Below are positions 1 through 14,335 of a DNA stretch of 64,000 nucleotides, in pieces. Numbering within the stretch: the stretch's first letter is position 1; each line of letters begins with the position of its first letter. Below the pieces are notes generated by a model. That model ran no database searches, was not told the origin of the DNA, and saw nothing but the letters and a program-made list of their open reading frames with translations. This DNA comes from Eumeta japonica (Eukaryota; Arthropoda; Insecta; Lepidoptera; Psychidae). Location of the stretch: positions 1 through 64,000 of the forward strand of contig BGZK01000898.1 in NCBI GenBank assembly GCA_005406025.1, read 5' to 3'. The position numbers and the translations under genes are program-made.

Positions 1-1979
1 TTGTGACACGGTAATAGATTGCCAAGATTTTTTAATAGCTACATAGTCATTTCTAGTATATGGTGAAAGACAAAATTATTTTATTAGCTCCTATTGTTTT
101 ACGGAAAATATACGAATCTAAAGTTTACATTTAACATGATGCGCGTAAGCAAATATTAGGAGAAAGTGTAACGGGTAAACTGAGTAATTCTCACACAAAG
201 TCTGAAAAGATTTCTTTTGTAGATATCTCTGAAACAAACCAAATTTATTATTTGGCGCAAGTTCTATTAGCACTTGTGCGGTTTTTTGTGTGTAGATATT
301 ACATTATATTTCATGATAGTTAAGAAACATGAAAATTCTCAATGAGTGGAGTTCGGGAATATCAATAAGTTTTTGTTAAATTAATAACATTGATCGATTT
401 GATAATTAACCCTTTAAATCTGCCTGGGCTGCCCTCGTCAGCAAGCGTGGACAGATCTTTGTATCGAGGATCGAGCATCCTGTATCATAGCTATATACCA
501 CCAAAAATGATGTGGTTTCATTTGTATTATACACATAGATTATAAGATATTCAAAAAGATATTTACTAAATCTTAGACATTATAAATTCGGCTCCAAAAA
601 GTGCTGTTTTAGGAAAAAAAACTCATCTAAAAATTCGATATTCTACCGAGAGCCAATTCGTAGGGCCGGCCCCTAGTGGGAGGGTAAACACATCAGCCAC
701 TTAAAACGTTGTCCCATCTGAAACGATACCTGCCGTCGCCACTTGGGCCCCATCGGAACCCTGAGTGCTTCGTACAAAACACCCCATCCTAGAGGTTAAT
801 ATGAGGACTTTTACGGCAGAAGTGGGGTCTGCGAAAGAGAGGATTTGACCTGCAGTTGACGGGCGAAATTGAGTTATGAATGTGTCCCTTCTGAGTGATA
901 TTAAATAAGTTTTTGAAGGGTACTGAAACAATGAAAGAATAAAGTTTTACGATTTTATTATACAGAACGAATAGTAAATACAAATGTGAATAAATGATTA
1001 AAATACGAATGCTTACAGGTTATAATAAATTTCTCACTTGTCACAGAAACAAGGTTTTGGTTATTTAATTATTCAAAAAGAAAAGTTATTTTCGACACAT
1101 GCCCAATAAGTAAGACATAATAAACACTCTCCTAAATAATCGTTTATCAAAATGACTGTTCAGGCTCACTTTGTAACATTTTGATAGTTCATTTGTTAAA
1201 TTTTAAAGTAAGTCGACAACATAAATTTTAAAATTGAGCATACAGCATCATACCCGTAATAGAGGCGAAACTTCTTAAATTTAGACACGTCATTATTGAT
1301 AAAATTTTATTAGTTGAAATGAATCTACTTACATAATAAGTCTTAATAGATTTAATCAAACAAACATGAGAAATATAAGTGATCACAAAACGCAACGATA
1401 ATTACTAATCACCTAAACCACAATTCAGCTGTCCATACTCGTGCGGAGCGTGTGACGCGCACGTCTATAAGCACGCGTCATGTGAACGTTGCTCACCTTT
1501 GCTTCACTCCCGTGGAGTCGGAATGCATAGCTCACTATCTACTTCTTTCTGCGTTACACCTTTCTTCTCTTTCATGTAACAAAATATGCCTAAACGTGAC
1601 GCACCTTTGAAATTTAATTTTCAATTATTATTTACCGAATGGCAACCCTAAGGAGGGTCACTTCAAAAATTTGATAAACGAGCAAGGATTACAAACAAAG
1701 ATTTATGTATTTACATAATTATGGATTTAGAAATGCCTAATAAACAGCTACACTCAATTCATATCTGTAAAATATTATCACTAATCCCTAATCGCTTACT
1801 AAATCCCCGACTTCTACCTCGTTAATCTCAGAGAAAGTTCCTTACATTATTTCCGTCTAAAAAACTCATCCGCCGAGAAGCAATATTTTTCTTCCATCAG
1901 CTTAACACTCCGTCGTCTCTCGGCATCGCTTTGCCTAAATTCGAGTTTAATTTCCTTTCATTTGTAACGCCGCTGCAAA
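1..1979. other. No gene seen
   Basis: AT-rich sequence with one GC-richer patch at 655-800 (GGGCCGGCCCCTAGTGGGAGG and following), which looks like an old dispersed repeat. The two short minus-strand frames over it read as chance. Confidence 0.5.
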
Positions 1980-2240
1980 TCACAATCGAAAATGCGAGCT
2001 CGTCAGCTGCAGCGCCGGGGGTCGCAGATAGGCACGGGACATTAGCCGCTAGTTAGCGCCCTCGACGCGCCCTCGACGCGGCGCCGGCTGTCACGCGTCG
2101 TCACGGGCGGCGTCGCGCGCGTCGGTCGCGCGCGGTTCATATCGCGACTGTTGTAATCACTGCACTGTTCGATAGGCCGACGTCATTAACGGCCTGTCGC
2201 TCAGCGGCGTGCGCGACCGCCGATGATGGACGACCGTCCC
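1980..2240. promoter_or_regulatory. GC/CpG island with a tandem CGCCCTCGACG
   Basis: The block from GCAGCGCCGGGGG through CGCGCGGTTCATATCGCG is dense in CpG and includes CGCCCTCGACG twice in tandem (about 2056-2077). No open frame with codon-like structure crosses it. It could be a promoter or 5' untranslated exon of a gene outside this window; no TATA or start site could be fixed. Confidence 0.35.
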
Positions 2241-3640
2241 AAACATTTCATTTGATGAAGATACGTTACCTTTACGAATGAATCGCGTTCGTTTTGTGGA
2301 ACTGATCTAAGTTCAGTCACTGATTTGTTTTTCAGATGATCTATAATTAAATCGTTTATATATGGTATTACGGTTATGATGCATTTTAAAAAAGAATAAG
2401 TTTAATTCGTGCATCTTGAGTAAAGAAGATATGGCACTCTTACATAAAAGGCGACAAAATTCGAGTCAGCGTGTTTACAAAAACGCTCGCGGCTATGGGC
2501 GTGTCGGGATCGCGCTATGTTTGGAACTGGCAGTCTCCAGAGTGCTTCGAGTTGGGGGTGTGTAACTTTCGTCATGCTTAATTATATTTAATTGTTCTTG
2601 TTGTAGCGTATATGAATGTGTCAATAATCGAAAACGTAGCATAGAATAAAATATTTATATGTAAACAATAATAAAAAAAAAATGGAACGTATGTAAGAAA
2701 TTGGAAATGTATTGGAATAGGTGATGTATGAATATCTAAGTAGAATTATAGTTCAACAGGCTTGCTTCCGACTTAAATTCGTGTTGTAAATTATCGTTTC
2801 CTTTCACCAGCACTTATATTTCACCCCAAAACATACCAGTCTTGTTGTAAACGCCTACGTGCAGGGGGCGTCCTCGGTATATTGGCGGCTCCGTAAATGG
2901 TGTGTCGGTGTATATAAATTTGTTAAACCTTATTTATGAATTAATGATCACACAGAAGTTGACCGTTAAAAATACGTTTTGGGCGATACCTCTTATAAAC
3001 TAACGAAATTGTTCTCAATATAGAAACAAACAGGGATCGCACACTTGACGCGCGTCCATACGAACCAAACAAGACATGGTTACGAGTCCATTGCTATATA
3101 AATGGCGTACCTATTAGATCAAAAAATGAAATGGCTAATTGTAAAATTAAACATATTTTCGATATATAATGTATCGACAACTTGTCATATCGATCAGTTT
3201 ATAAAATTTATTTAAACAAATAGCATTAAAAATGCCATATTTTAGATATTAGAACGACGACCATAAACCGGGCGTCGCCTTGTAATCGCACTTTGGATTT
3301 TAACACTAAAGTATCATTTTACGATCAGAATCCACAAAAAGTGCATTATAAGTTATCACGTAAAATTCGCAATGAAAAATCGAACGCCTATCAATTTTTT
3401 TAGAGTTCAGAAGCGCGGAAAAACCTTTTTTTATGAAAAGGCTTTATCTGCATAAGTCTTATCTAACAAAGAAATGAATCTAGTCTCCAAACTAAAATTT
3501 CCTGTGTTCTAGGTAACTAGGCATTTCCGATTAGTAATTCCATATGCTCTATTTGAATACAATTTATTTAAACACATTCAAACAAGATACCTGTATCTAA
3601 ACGGGTATGGCATATTATTAATAGTGCTAAAATGTAAAAA

Positions 3641-3697
3641 TACACATATACACACAAATACATACACATACTCATCCATATACATACATACATACAA
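3641..3697 (+). repeat. Impure (TACA)n microsatellite
   Basis: ACACATATACACACAAATAC then TACATACATACATAC. The following 3745-3785 has TATACATGTATA and ACATGTGTATATAT, a partial palindrome. Confidence 0.8.
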
Positions 3698-5469
3698 AGA
3701 AACATATATATCCACAATTCCACACATTTTGGGGAATGGACCATTGTTTATATACATGTATATTTTACATGTGTATATATAAAATTCAAAATAATATATT
3801 GCAATAGCTTATAAAAGAATGTCAGACCCAATTTGATACCTTTGTCTGTAGAATGACTTTAGCTCTCAAATTCTAATGGAGCTCCACGAATTTGCCACTG
3901 CAAAGTTGCTGGCATTGTGTGTGAAATTCGGCATTATTCCGCTTCAATTTACTAATTATTAAAGCATTTTTGTAGAACCAAACTGTCTTCATTGCGAAAT
4001 AAAAGGCTGCTCAGGTACCATTTAAATTGTTTACATTCTAAGAGAGCACACCCTTTTGTCGTTTTGTCTTAACAAACTTGATCTGTTTAATAATTATAAG
4101 GCATGTTCAGAAGTATATATCAACTCAACTATCACATTATTCAACTTACATCAAACACTTATATTAATTAGGTAGAAGATTAATTTTTTTTAATTATCGC
4201 AACAAACTTGACTTAATTAGTGGGACACAAAATTTTACAATTTGAGATCGATATCAAACAACGAGACAAACAACCTCGGTAGATATTTGTGTTTACAAAG
4301 TTCGCTTATCACAAAACCCGATCTGTGAAAATAAAAATGAATATTTTAAAATTTATGCTATGTACAGAATGGAGCAGTAGATACAAGACGCGGTGTTAAA
4401 TGAAAAAAAATCATTTTCGGCGCACTGTCGCCTGACTTTTTCACCCGAATTACGTAACAAACTTCGCGAAACTACTAACATACAGCCTCTTTATCTAAAC
4501 CGGTACTACAAACCATCTAATTAAACCTGATGAACTATCAATCTCATTCTTCGACGACAAGTGAACATTGCCTCACGCGCAACCATAGATCTATAATAGA
4601 ACTGATTAACTACCCAGAACAACTTAACAAAAATGTAAGGTTTCTTTATGCTAATCTGCAAACCAAGTACTCTCCCCACGTGCGTATGGATCACAAATTG
4701 CTCCCAACTTAGAACAATTTCTCAAAACTGGTCTTTCACATACGTGATCTTCCGCCGAAAAGACCCCGTGCATAACGTTTCTCACTCTTGTCTCACACAT
4801 CTTACCGTTCCCTACAGCCGTCGCATGTATACATTACATTAATCAACAATCCCCAACTCTGTGTGTAATTCATTCCCGTTGACACATTTCCCTTGTTTGA
4901 GATCATACAAGCCCTTCCATTACACGTCAACCTGCCAGATATTTAAATATTGCATTTCAAAGAACCTCACTACCCCCACATAATAATAGGATATCTGATT
5001 GAGAGGAAATTGATGGAGGGGTAGTGGCATGATGGAAGGGGAAGGGAAGGAGGAGAATGGGCCACCAAAACTCTAACGAAACGTAATAGCGGTAGTTGCT
5101 ACTTCACAGTTATATTCCGTGGCTCTACCGCACCTTCACAGCTTGGCTCTACCGCACGTATATCATAAGTGTAGTATATCGTATGCCACAACCCACCATC
5201 GATAGCCGCTAGTAAATAAATTGAATAAAACCCATCTTTATGATGGTTTTGGTTATTTCTATTATTATAGTTTACAGTTAAGTAGTTTACGAAATATCCG
5301 GAAATAATGGGCATTATCGAAAAAACTTATAATTTTTATATTTTTTAAGAAAATAGACTATTATAAAAAAACCAGAATTACATATTTTTATTACTCAATG
5401 TTTTTTTTTTTATTTGTAACATTTTTTTTTTACAAATATATTAGTTAAAAAAATAGTACAAACGATAAA

Positions 5470-5507
5470 CGACAACCTAATTATATATACATATAATTAG
5501 GTTGTCG
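5470..5507. repeat. Perfect-arm palindrome
   Basis: CGACAACCTAATTATAT pairs with ATATAATTAGGTTGTCG around a few AT bases; 38 bases in all. It lies in a very T-rich stretch (5390-5460). Confidence 0.75.
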
Positions 5508-8377
5508 AAAGTGCGCTATAAAGGTTAATTACTTTAAAAGGTTATTTCATACAAAAAAACTCACTAGGACAAATTGAGTAACTTTCCAAGAGCAAGATAT
5601 ACTTGTTATTTTGTTATATGGCTTGCTTACTATGTATATATTTTTTTCTTTTTTTATAATTTGAAGGATTTCGTAGTAGCCATCAACACACAAGCTAATA
5701 TCAGTAACGGTTTGTTAAAGCAGATTCCGTAAACTCAAACAAAACTGGTCACTTAACGCTTGGACAAGTACTCGTATTTTAGTTAGATAAAAATTTGTTT
5801 TTCTAACTTCGCCTATAAATTAGGCAAAGGTAATCTGATATTTTATTCAAGGTGAAAGAAAGGTCAAACTTATTTCTTCTAAAATTTCAGATATGTCAGA
5901 TATATGAACAATAGTAAATTATTTTCTTATTTAACTCTATAAAAATGTAAGTAACACCACACCTCAAAAATGTTTTCAATGAGCACTTGTTACAAATAAT
6001 AAATCATTCGAAATCACTCTTCAGCTCAGACGAATAAAAATAGCCAAATTAGTTTGTTTGTCCACTAATATACGCAACGCAAGTGTGATTTCGCAACCAC
6101 TTACGTAATTCTCACATCGACAAACCGAAATCTTAGAACTATTTCATCGTCATTGCAATAAATCTAAAAATGAATTTCATCGTTCATACTAGAATATGAG
6201 TATTGACATTGAAAATAGATACGCCATATCAAAATCAAGGTCGCCGCAGCCTCGTGAACATCTAAAACTGCCAGACGCCGCGCACCCCCGCCCCTCGGCC
6301 GACCTGTCAGCGGCGCGATCTAAAATTACTAGCACGTTAAGATAGAAGAGCTCTCCGGACAAAATGTCTCCGCGGACGTGCGCGTACACATTTGGGACGC
6401 AATCATTTTTACTTACAGTTCTGGACTGAAAAAGGTATTCCTTGATACAATAAAATCTATGGTGCTTAGCAGACTATTTTTTATTACACACTAACAAAAA
6501 TATGCCGAATTTCGGGATGTTTTTGTTTTCAATAATTTCAAAAATTTTGTTTAACTTGAAAAATTAAGTTTTTATTCTTGAAAATAATACCTGTAATATC
6601 GGTTGTTATATAGGAAAATTAAACATGTCGGGCTCAGTGCTTAAAAAGAATTGCGACTGATAAAGTCATTTGTTTTAGGTAATAACGACTTTTAAAAGTT
6701 CACCAAGAAAAAAATCATGAAGTGCTACAAAACGAAACCAACTAATTTAATTCTAGAGAACGCTGCCTGCCACTTTGTCACTTGTTGCGAAAATATTAAG
6801 TAACCCACATTACAACAAATAAAAAACACTCAGGTATGCAATAAGGAAAAGGAAAAAGGCAAGCCTAGAATTATAAGGTGCATCCAAAACGCCGTCAATT
6901 GACATCAATTAGTCTTCATTGATCAATATCCATTGTGATTTTCTTCAAAATTCTACGTTCTGTAAGCTTTGACTTTTTTTAAAATTTCAAAGCTTAGCTT
7001 AGCAAATAAATTGCAGTGATTATTATGACTGCTTTTTCTTAAAGAAAATATTTTTTTTTTCGTAAATTGCACGTTCTGGTTATCTTTTAAAAATTTAAGT
7101 GCTTATTTAAAACTGATTTTTTTTTTGTTTTGCTTAACAAAATATTAAAATATCAAACAATCATACAAGTGCATATTTATGTGATGGATCAAAAGCCTCG
7201 AAGTTCTCGTCTGCCCTAGAAGTGGACCGTTATGGAGTAGCTTGTGCTGTTTGTAGGGGCATGTTTTCACTCGCCACGAGCTGTTGTGTTAAGTCTGAAT
7301 TGCGTCGATTTAAAAGCACACGCTCTCGCAAACTTTTATTCTGAGTGACTGGAGCTTTAACCGTTTAGGCTGTCAGGATCCGAGTCGGGACGCCGAACGA
7401 CATACGATGACAGGGTCCTAACTGCCCAATGTTTGTTTGAAATGTTTCATTTGACTTGACTAAAAACACTCATACAACAGACTCGTATAAAATTCTCACG
7501 GAACAGAGATTCAGTAAAAATATTGTAAATATTCGTACCCGAAGTTAATGTAAACTGGTACCAATACCTAGTAAATAGTCTCAAGGAAAATCAATGTAGC
7601 CGATAACAATCGAGTGTCGTGAAAAAGGGAGTTCACCCCGTTGCCGGACAGTAATAATATTAATGTGGGTAGGTCGTAACACCGCAGGCGCTATTGCCGC
7701 CTGCGGCCTGGCTCACGCGGGCTCAACGGGCTCGGGCGACGTGAGTTCATTTTGGCATGGTCTCTACCATTTTTTCTCGGACTCGCTGAAGCTAAATTGT
7801 GGCCTAAACCAAAATCAAAAGATCGGACGCCTTACGACGTGGTCTCTCGACCCGGTGGAATAAGTCATCAAATTAATTAATGAACTTAATTGAAAATTAA
7901 TAATCGAATTTTGACTGTTGTTTAGAATTATTTTCAATCAAGCAGTATCAAAAACTATAAGTCCAAAAATAAAATCTAACACGACCCACAATTCTAGCCT
8001 GTCCCGCCAGTAACAAGTCGTAATGAGTCACATGGACTACGTCTACTACAGCTCAGTGAGCTCTATCAAAAACTGTCACTTCTATTTGAATCAGTGATTA
8101 TATTATCGAGTTATGAGTTGACGTGTTCCGCGCATTTTAGACCTTAATACATTACGGTGGGTGCGATCACAGCGCCATTTGCACACGCGAAAAATTCATA
8201 GTTAATTATTGTTTCTTTCTCTAAATGAAGTGGACAGAGTAATGTACTCGGGTCCAACGATTGCGACATGATCGATTTTGTTCGAATTAATTTTTGGTAC
8301 TATCACATTTTACTGTATTAAGGTATATTATAAAAAAAAATCCTAACACTGATAAATGCGATAATAAGTCTTAAGTC

Positions 8378-8760
8378 TCATTCGGTCGAGTTAGCGCAGT
8401 ACGCGATATAAAAAGTCGCCCACTTTGCGCTAGGACAATCCAAGCGAATGAGTATTGAGTTTTTTTTAGATTTCAGCACACGTATCACCCTGCGTGTGCG
8501 CCCCGAAAGAAACAGTATCACTCGGTTAGGCGCGCGCACCGCAGTAAGTTTCCAAAAATAGGGTTTGTGTTTTTTTTTTTTCAAAATCGACTTCACTAAA
8601 TCCTGCGAAGCATCGTATCCGATTTTTGGTGTTTTGCAAATGTTCTCAGTGGGATTTTGTGAAGTTTGCGCATGGGTTTCGTTGGACAAAGTGTTTGCCG
8701 AAGGTCCGCAATTAAACGCTGTGTGTTCTTAGGTTTCCACCGAAAGGATAGTGTTTGTTC
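8378..8760 (+). promoter_or_regulatory. Possible 5' leader / first exon region
   Basis: This block is richer in CpG than its flanks (CGAGTTAGCGCAGTACGCG, GCGTGTGCGCCCCG, GGCGCGCGCACCGCA) and includes GCA|GTAAGTTT at about 8543, a good splice-donor form. The minus strand has a 103-codon open frame (8689-8378) of unfamiliar sequence with a long basic/hydrophobic tail. I favour an untranslated leader over a protein, with low certainty. Confidence 0.2.
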
Positions 8761-9090
8761 TAACGGTCGTGTTTCCCTGGAACTTTTGTACAGTGTGTGG
8801 ATTCTGTGAGCTTTTTACATGTCAATGAATAATTTAGACTAGTTGACGACGTGCATCAATTAAGAATACAATTCTATAGATAGACAGATTTAGCTATACT
8901 TTTGAAGAGATTTGAGCATTCTCATCGACTTCGCATATACAAAAAATGCCACGAACTATTTTAAGTTGTTCAATAAGTGTAAAAAAATAACTCAGTTTAA
9001 CTTAATGCAATTTTTTATACTTTATTCATTAGTTGATGGGCTTATTATTAGCATAATCACTTTATTTTAATTTATTTACCAACATATTAT

Positions 9091-9142
9091 AATCAACATA
9101 AATATAATCTTCAATACAGAAGATTATATTTTATATTTGATT
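9091..9142. repeat. AT-rich hairpin
   Basis: AAATATAATCTTC pairs with GAAGATTATATTT across an AATACA loop, and the stem continues outward to AATCAA/TTGATT with one or two bulges. Confidence 0.6.
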
Positions 9143-10080
9143 ACATTGAACATTTAATTTTTTCTGATGCAAAAAGAATGACAATGCTGCAAATATAGTA
9201 AAGAAATATTACTGCGATACGAAAACCCTATATTTGCGTAGATGATTTGTAAATATTTTTGATATTGCCCAGGCGCTTGAGTTCTTCATACGTACTAAAA
9301 ACCCTAAATTTTGTTAAAATTATAATACGTCATTAAATATTAAAAAAAAATATCGTAAACTGAATCAAAACGTTTCTAACATACCATCCAATTCTATACA
9401 CATTTTTTAAACCTAAAATAAAATAACTTACATAATTCTATTCAAATCTTTTATTTATTTTTTAATAAAATCATATTATATAGAATAAAAACACATATTA
9501 GTAAATATATTTACAGTGCTTTAACAAATCTCGCTATACATTTGAAGTTCAATGTTACCTGTAAAGTGAGCCATATAAATTCATTTCTCTTGTCACCAAC
9601 ATCACAACTATGCACGTCATAAAAAACTTTGAGCGGTTTGTGGCATCAAGAAAGCATGAAGTTGCTCATTTTTACGCCCTTCTTAAAATACTTTATGCAG
9701 AAATCGTAATTAGAATCATGGTAGGAAATAGGATTTTTTTTTTTCGACTTTAAGAGTTAAGCAACAATCGGTCTCTAATAGCAAATAAAAAACTACTATG
9801 AACCTATTAAAGGCTTTTCTTTTACTCAGAATTTGTGTTTTGTATGTGGTAAGATTAGTGATTAAGTGAATTACCAAAATAAAATCAAACTAAAATTCAG
9901 TTGCATTAATACGATCAAACAGAACTATATACAAATATACCCGTTATAAATAACTTACTTTGCTAAGTTCGGACTGCATGAAAAGTTTTTAATCAGCCTT
10001 TCATTCGATACATAAAATTCTGCGAATTTCGCAAAACGATTTAAAATATTTCAACGTCGACATCTTTGAATTAACCCTTT

Positions 10081-10120
10081 GCTGGCGGGCGGCGCGGGCG
10101 GCGCGGGCGGCGCGGGGCGT
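10081..10120 (+). repeat. GC-rich 9-base tandem repeat
   Basis: CGGCGCGGG repeated three to four times. It stands out in AT-rich flanks and makes a tiny CpG island. Confidence 0.8.
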
Positions 10121-10649
10121 CGCCGATCCGTAATATTGATGCCACATTAATTATTTCTCAGTATCAAATTTGTGCGTAATTATTTTGGATAAAATCGATG
10201 GAAGAGAGAGTTAGCAGTGTACGAGAAATCACTTTTTAAAAGTAGCTACGTTTTTAGCGCTTAATTGGTTCACGTGTATTACACGTAATCATAGAATTTG
10301 CTTCCTAAAATGATTTTGAAATAGTGAAATCCGAAAATCTCTAAGCCTCTCAAAGCGAACACGCAACACGAGAGGCTATGGAATTTCTTGGGGTGATGAT
10401 TCGAATCCATATTTAATTTCCTCATCAGTATAAAGAAATGACCTATGGGTTAAACCACTACTAAATATTTATCGCGGGATCTGGCCGCTATTATGGAGAT
10501 GTATTATATCGTATATATATATTAAATTTGTACGTAATTGAACCGAATTGCTAATGCGTAAACTTTGTTGGTACGACAACTCTCGATAGGTTTTCAGTAC
10601 GTTTGTATATTCCAGTGTCATGTATAGCGTTTTAGTGTAATTTTAAGGA

Positions 10650-10760
10650 TGGACTAAGGCAAACATAGAACCTTTATAGTTAGTTCTGTCCCTTTGTCCG
10701 TCTAAGCGTCCGTCCTCATGTCGCTGCTTGATAACTCTGCCATGCCTCCGTGACTATTAA
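10650..10760 (-). repeat. Fragment of the same lepidopteran-type repeat, reverse orientation
   Basis: CCTTTATAGTTAGTTCTGTCC, TTTGTCCGTCTAAGCGTCCG and GCTTGATAACTCTGCCATG match the reverse complement of the AGACAGAC-rich end of this repeat class. Confidence 0.4.
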
Positions 10761-12611
10761 AGAAACTATATAGATGTTTTACGTGAACTGCCGGAGAATT
10801 ATAAAGAAAAGATATTTGCTCCGTTGAGTGGGGTAGGTGGGATAGGAATTAAAAATACGTTCTAGGTTTTAAATTAGTTATCCTTTCGTGTTTTTTTTTT
10901 ATTTTTCAGTTTAATTATCTTCCAAAGTCGTCAATTTTGCGTCGCAGACATTTAACATTTGTCTATGAATTTGAAAAACATAAAGAAATTAGGGTAATAA
11001 AGCTTTATAATAAAATCAATGAAAATTATATTAAACTATCTCTGTGCATGAATTCTGTAAATATATCCCCAATTTTCAGTCGCTATTACTAATAACCTAA
11101 TCACCGGCTCGTGTGGGTATGTCTATTTTAATGCAATAGGTGTCAATCATTCAAACATATACTTGTGCCCATACCATTTCTTAATTCATACGTTACACGA
11201 CGTAATACAACACTCGTTTGATTTAATCTTAATAAAGTTGTAAATTTCACGTCATTTCGGTGGTTTTATTAGTTTTAAATTAAAAAAAAAAAAGTTGGCT
11301 TATTTACTTTTTTGTGAGCTTTCTCGTGTAAAAAAGTTCTATCATATACCATATGTCCATCACTCTCAACATTTGCGAGCTCTATTCCGCTAAAACCTTT
11401 AGTGTGTACTCGTACGCTCCTTGTGATTTGTATTTTTTTTCACCCTAACAATCAATCATAATTACCTAATCGAATTAATGGATTTATTCATCCGTTCATT
11501 TTAGGTATTGGAGGTTCAATACTGACCATAAATGGAACTCTAGAACTCTATAGCATTCGGGCCTGGACGACTCGGCCTAACTCTAAATTGGTTTGTAGAT
11601 CGACAACTAGAAACCACGTCTGGCATCCGTATGCCGTCACTGAAAACACGCTCTTTTGGTATATTACATAGTTTTATGTATTAAGATATGTTGGGCTATA
11701 AGATACTGTGTGGTTTCTCAAACGCGGCTCAACTAAGCTGGCTTCTTCATGTAACCTCTTTATCTAAGTTTTATCTAACTTCTATTCCAAGTAGGCATAT
11801 TCGTCAATGACTTCGATCGCAGAGTTCACAGCTGTGACTGAAATAGGTACAACATGGGGATTCGACATAATTTGCGTTTCATCGTTGATTTTTCACCTTC
11901 TTGAGAAGCTATATCAAAGTCTCTAATCGTGATGAAGAGGTGATTTAACGATTCCGTCAAAGTGTTATTACTTTCCCATTGATGTTGATGCCGTAACTAT
12001 AACAAATTCAAAAAGTCGAAATTGTCTTCAAATGCTGTTACGAAGAGTTTTGGAGATATTCCAACTTCCTTAAAAAAACCTCTCTATACTTGGATCAGTT
12101 TTGCGCATTAATAATGTACCTAGAGGGGCAGTGGCAATGTCCTCATCACTTATTACCTATTTGGATAGAGCGATAGTCAATGTGGCATCACTGAAGACAA
12201 CATAGCAACGTCCAGGTTTCGATTGAATCAATGGCTTTTTCATAGTCCTGATACACTACATACTATAAAAATATTCAATTAGAACTATTATATTTATTTT
12301 TCTAGGAAAATGTTTCGAATAATGAAAGATAAGTTTTATAATCCGTTTTGTGTAGATGTCTCGGTTTGTATCTAGAATGATGTGCGATCCATAATTATAT
12401 TGTTGCCACAATTTACATGGCTTATATCTATGATTTTTAATGGGTTTCTATATTAATTTGAATTATTGTTATCACGTGAAGGCGGTTCACTTATTACGTA
12501 CATAAATACAATATTTTTAGTATCAGTCAACTTTCTTATTCCTATTAAGCGTTTTTGATTTGACAAGAATTATTTGTAATGTGCCTAATTTTTCTATAAT
12601 TTTATGTAATA

Positions 12612-12636
12612 AAATAGACTATAGACTATAGACTAA
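12612..12636 (+). repeat. Short tandem repeat (ATAGACT)n
   Basis: AATAGACTATAGACTATAGA: three copies of a 7-8-base unit. Confidence 0.65.
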
Positions 12637-14204
12637 ATTCTACGCATAATAAAGTATAAAAGTTATATTTTGTAATGAATCTGGCTCTAATTGAACCAGC
12701 GTTTACTTTACAAGCAATCTGTAAATTATGTAAAAGTATGCGTGAAATATTGTAATAATTGTTGAACTACGAAAGCTGTCAAGTCAGTACTACAGTCTGC
12801 AATTAGTGGCTTAAAAATATAACATTATTTTGTACTAGAAAATTTATCGGAAAACAAAAAAAAAGAATCCTAAGCTTAATTAGGTTGCATGTTAAAAGCA
12901 GCTTATTTTAAAAAACAATAACACGTCAATTAAATAAAATATTTTCTGAAAATGAAATGAATTTCACTAAGAAGTGCTTTAAAAATTGATATTTCAAGCT
13001 TTTGAATCTGATAGCATCATGATATTTACTCTTAAGTAAGTGATTTGTACTCGTATAAACACTAGCTCTGATTGAAAAGTACCGAAAATGGTGAAAAAAT
13101 AAATGCATTTAATGTTAGATGACCATAGGCCGTTGTTGATGGCAATGACACACAACTTTTAAATTTTAGTCATGATCGGTTGCCAGGAGCAATTTGTCCA
13201 ATATTTTCTTGGGCGCTCTTGTGACTTGTTAAGTGTCATTTAGGTGGCTATTGTTTTAATAAAAATTTTAATTGACTATCCATACAATGTTTAGCTTAAA
13301 ACCAAAGGTGTTTCCACGTCGCAGCTAAACGCGTCAAAACGTAGCTACAATGTGGAAAGTTCCAACAAACTGGATAACCTTTTGTTTTCTTTTTTGACAG
13401 TGAACGTTCACAATAAGTTATTAAATTCCAACAAGTCCAGATCAAAATAGTTGACAGTACATAACAATCATATTTAGAAGTTATTCTATAAATAAACTTC
13501 TATTAATACTCATAAATTTTCCTCGATACACTTATTAAAATAACAAAACAAAACAAAGCTCTACTTAACAAGAAAAGTTGAAGTGTGCGAACAATCTAAA
13601 AGCAATAACTTGTGAAGTCACGTTATAAAAGTTGAATAATTGCTTATGTGTCACGTTTTTATCACGTCATAAAAATTGGCTGGTGAATTCTTATTTAAAC
13701 TATATATTTTCAAAATTAATATAAATTCGCGGCTTTCAATGACAGACATCACATATACCCACCGCAGTCGCAAACGCGAGTACGATTTCTAAAACTATAA
13801 GTTTACTTAATTATAAAACACTAGTTGCTATTTTAAAATATTCTACATTTGCAAGTATTAATTTTAATTTTCCTCCTGTGTGTCTCTGTGCCTAGGAATT
13901 TAATTAATGAAATAAAAGTTCCAGATACCCCAAACGTCTACTCCGCCTCGACGCCTTACAGACACAAACTTGAACACGATATAAAATAAAGCAGACGCTC
14001 CTGCGAAAACAAATGTCGAGACAAATACAGTAGCAATGACAATGATTTCACTTCAATTATAACCAACCGCAAATCCGTATAATTAACAAATTTGTTTTAT
14101 TACATAGAATACATTACGCGCACGTAAAAGCGCTAATTTCATTGCTCTAACGTAGAAAATCGATCTGTCATCGTAAGGTCTAACATCACTGTACAGTAGT
14201 ATGA

Positions 14205-14335
14205 TTATTTTGGTCACCCAGCCCAGATAATAAGAATAGGAGTTATAAAAATTCGGGAGTCGAACTTAGAACCGATCGTGTCTGATATGAAATTGTCTTA
14301 CCCACTCCACTGCTCAGACTACGGTGGGCCGCCTG
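14205..14335 (-). repeat. tRNA-derived SINE relic
   Basis: On the minus strand the order is A-box-like TGGAGTGGGTAAGAC (14296-14310) followed by B-box-like AAGTTCGACTCCCG (14254-14267), about 42 bases downstream. The plus strand then has the CCCAGATAATAAGAATAGGAG segment of the body. It cannot be a working tRNA gene: no acceptor stem can be closed. Confidence 0.5.

Larger units (their letters stand above)
2241..8377. other. No gene seen; AT-rich with scattered repeats
   Basis: Contents noted are the TACA tract at 3.65 kb, a purine-rich patch at 5000-5060 (GGAGGGGTAGTGG...GGGGAAGGGAAGGAGG), the palindrome at 5470, a small GC patch at 6240-6330 and a GC-richer patch at 7670-7745. Short frames at 4530-4842, 5099-5314, 6189-6389 and 7663-7863 have no recognisable product. 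Confidence 0.5.
8761..14204. other. No gene seen
   Basis: Intergenic or intronic DNA with the hairpin at 9.1 kb, the GC repeat at 10.1 kb and the repeat fragment at 10.65 kb. A 60-codon minus frame at 12926-13108 is AT-driven and unconvincing. Confidence 0.5.

Noticed and set aside
14254..14310. tRNA gene on the minus strand
   Set aside because: Box spacing is right but no cloverleaf forms; the adjacent body sequence marks it as a SINE.
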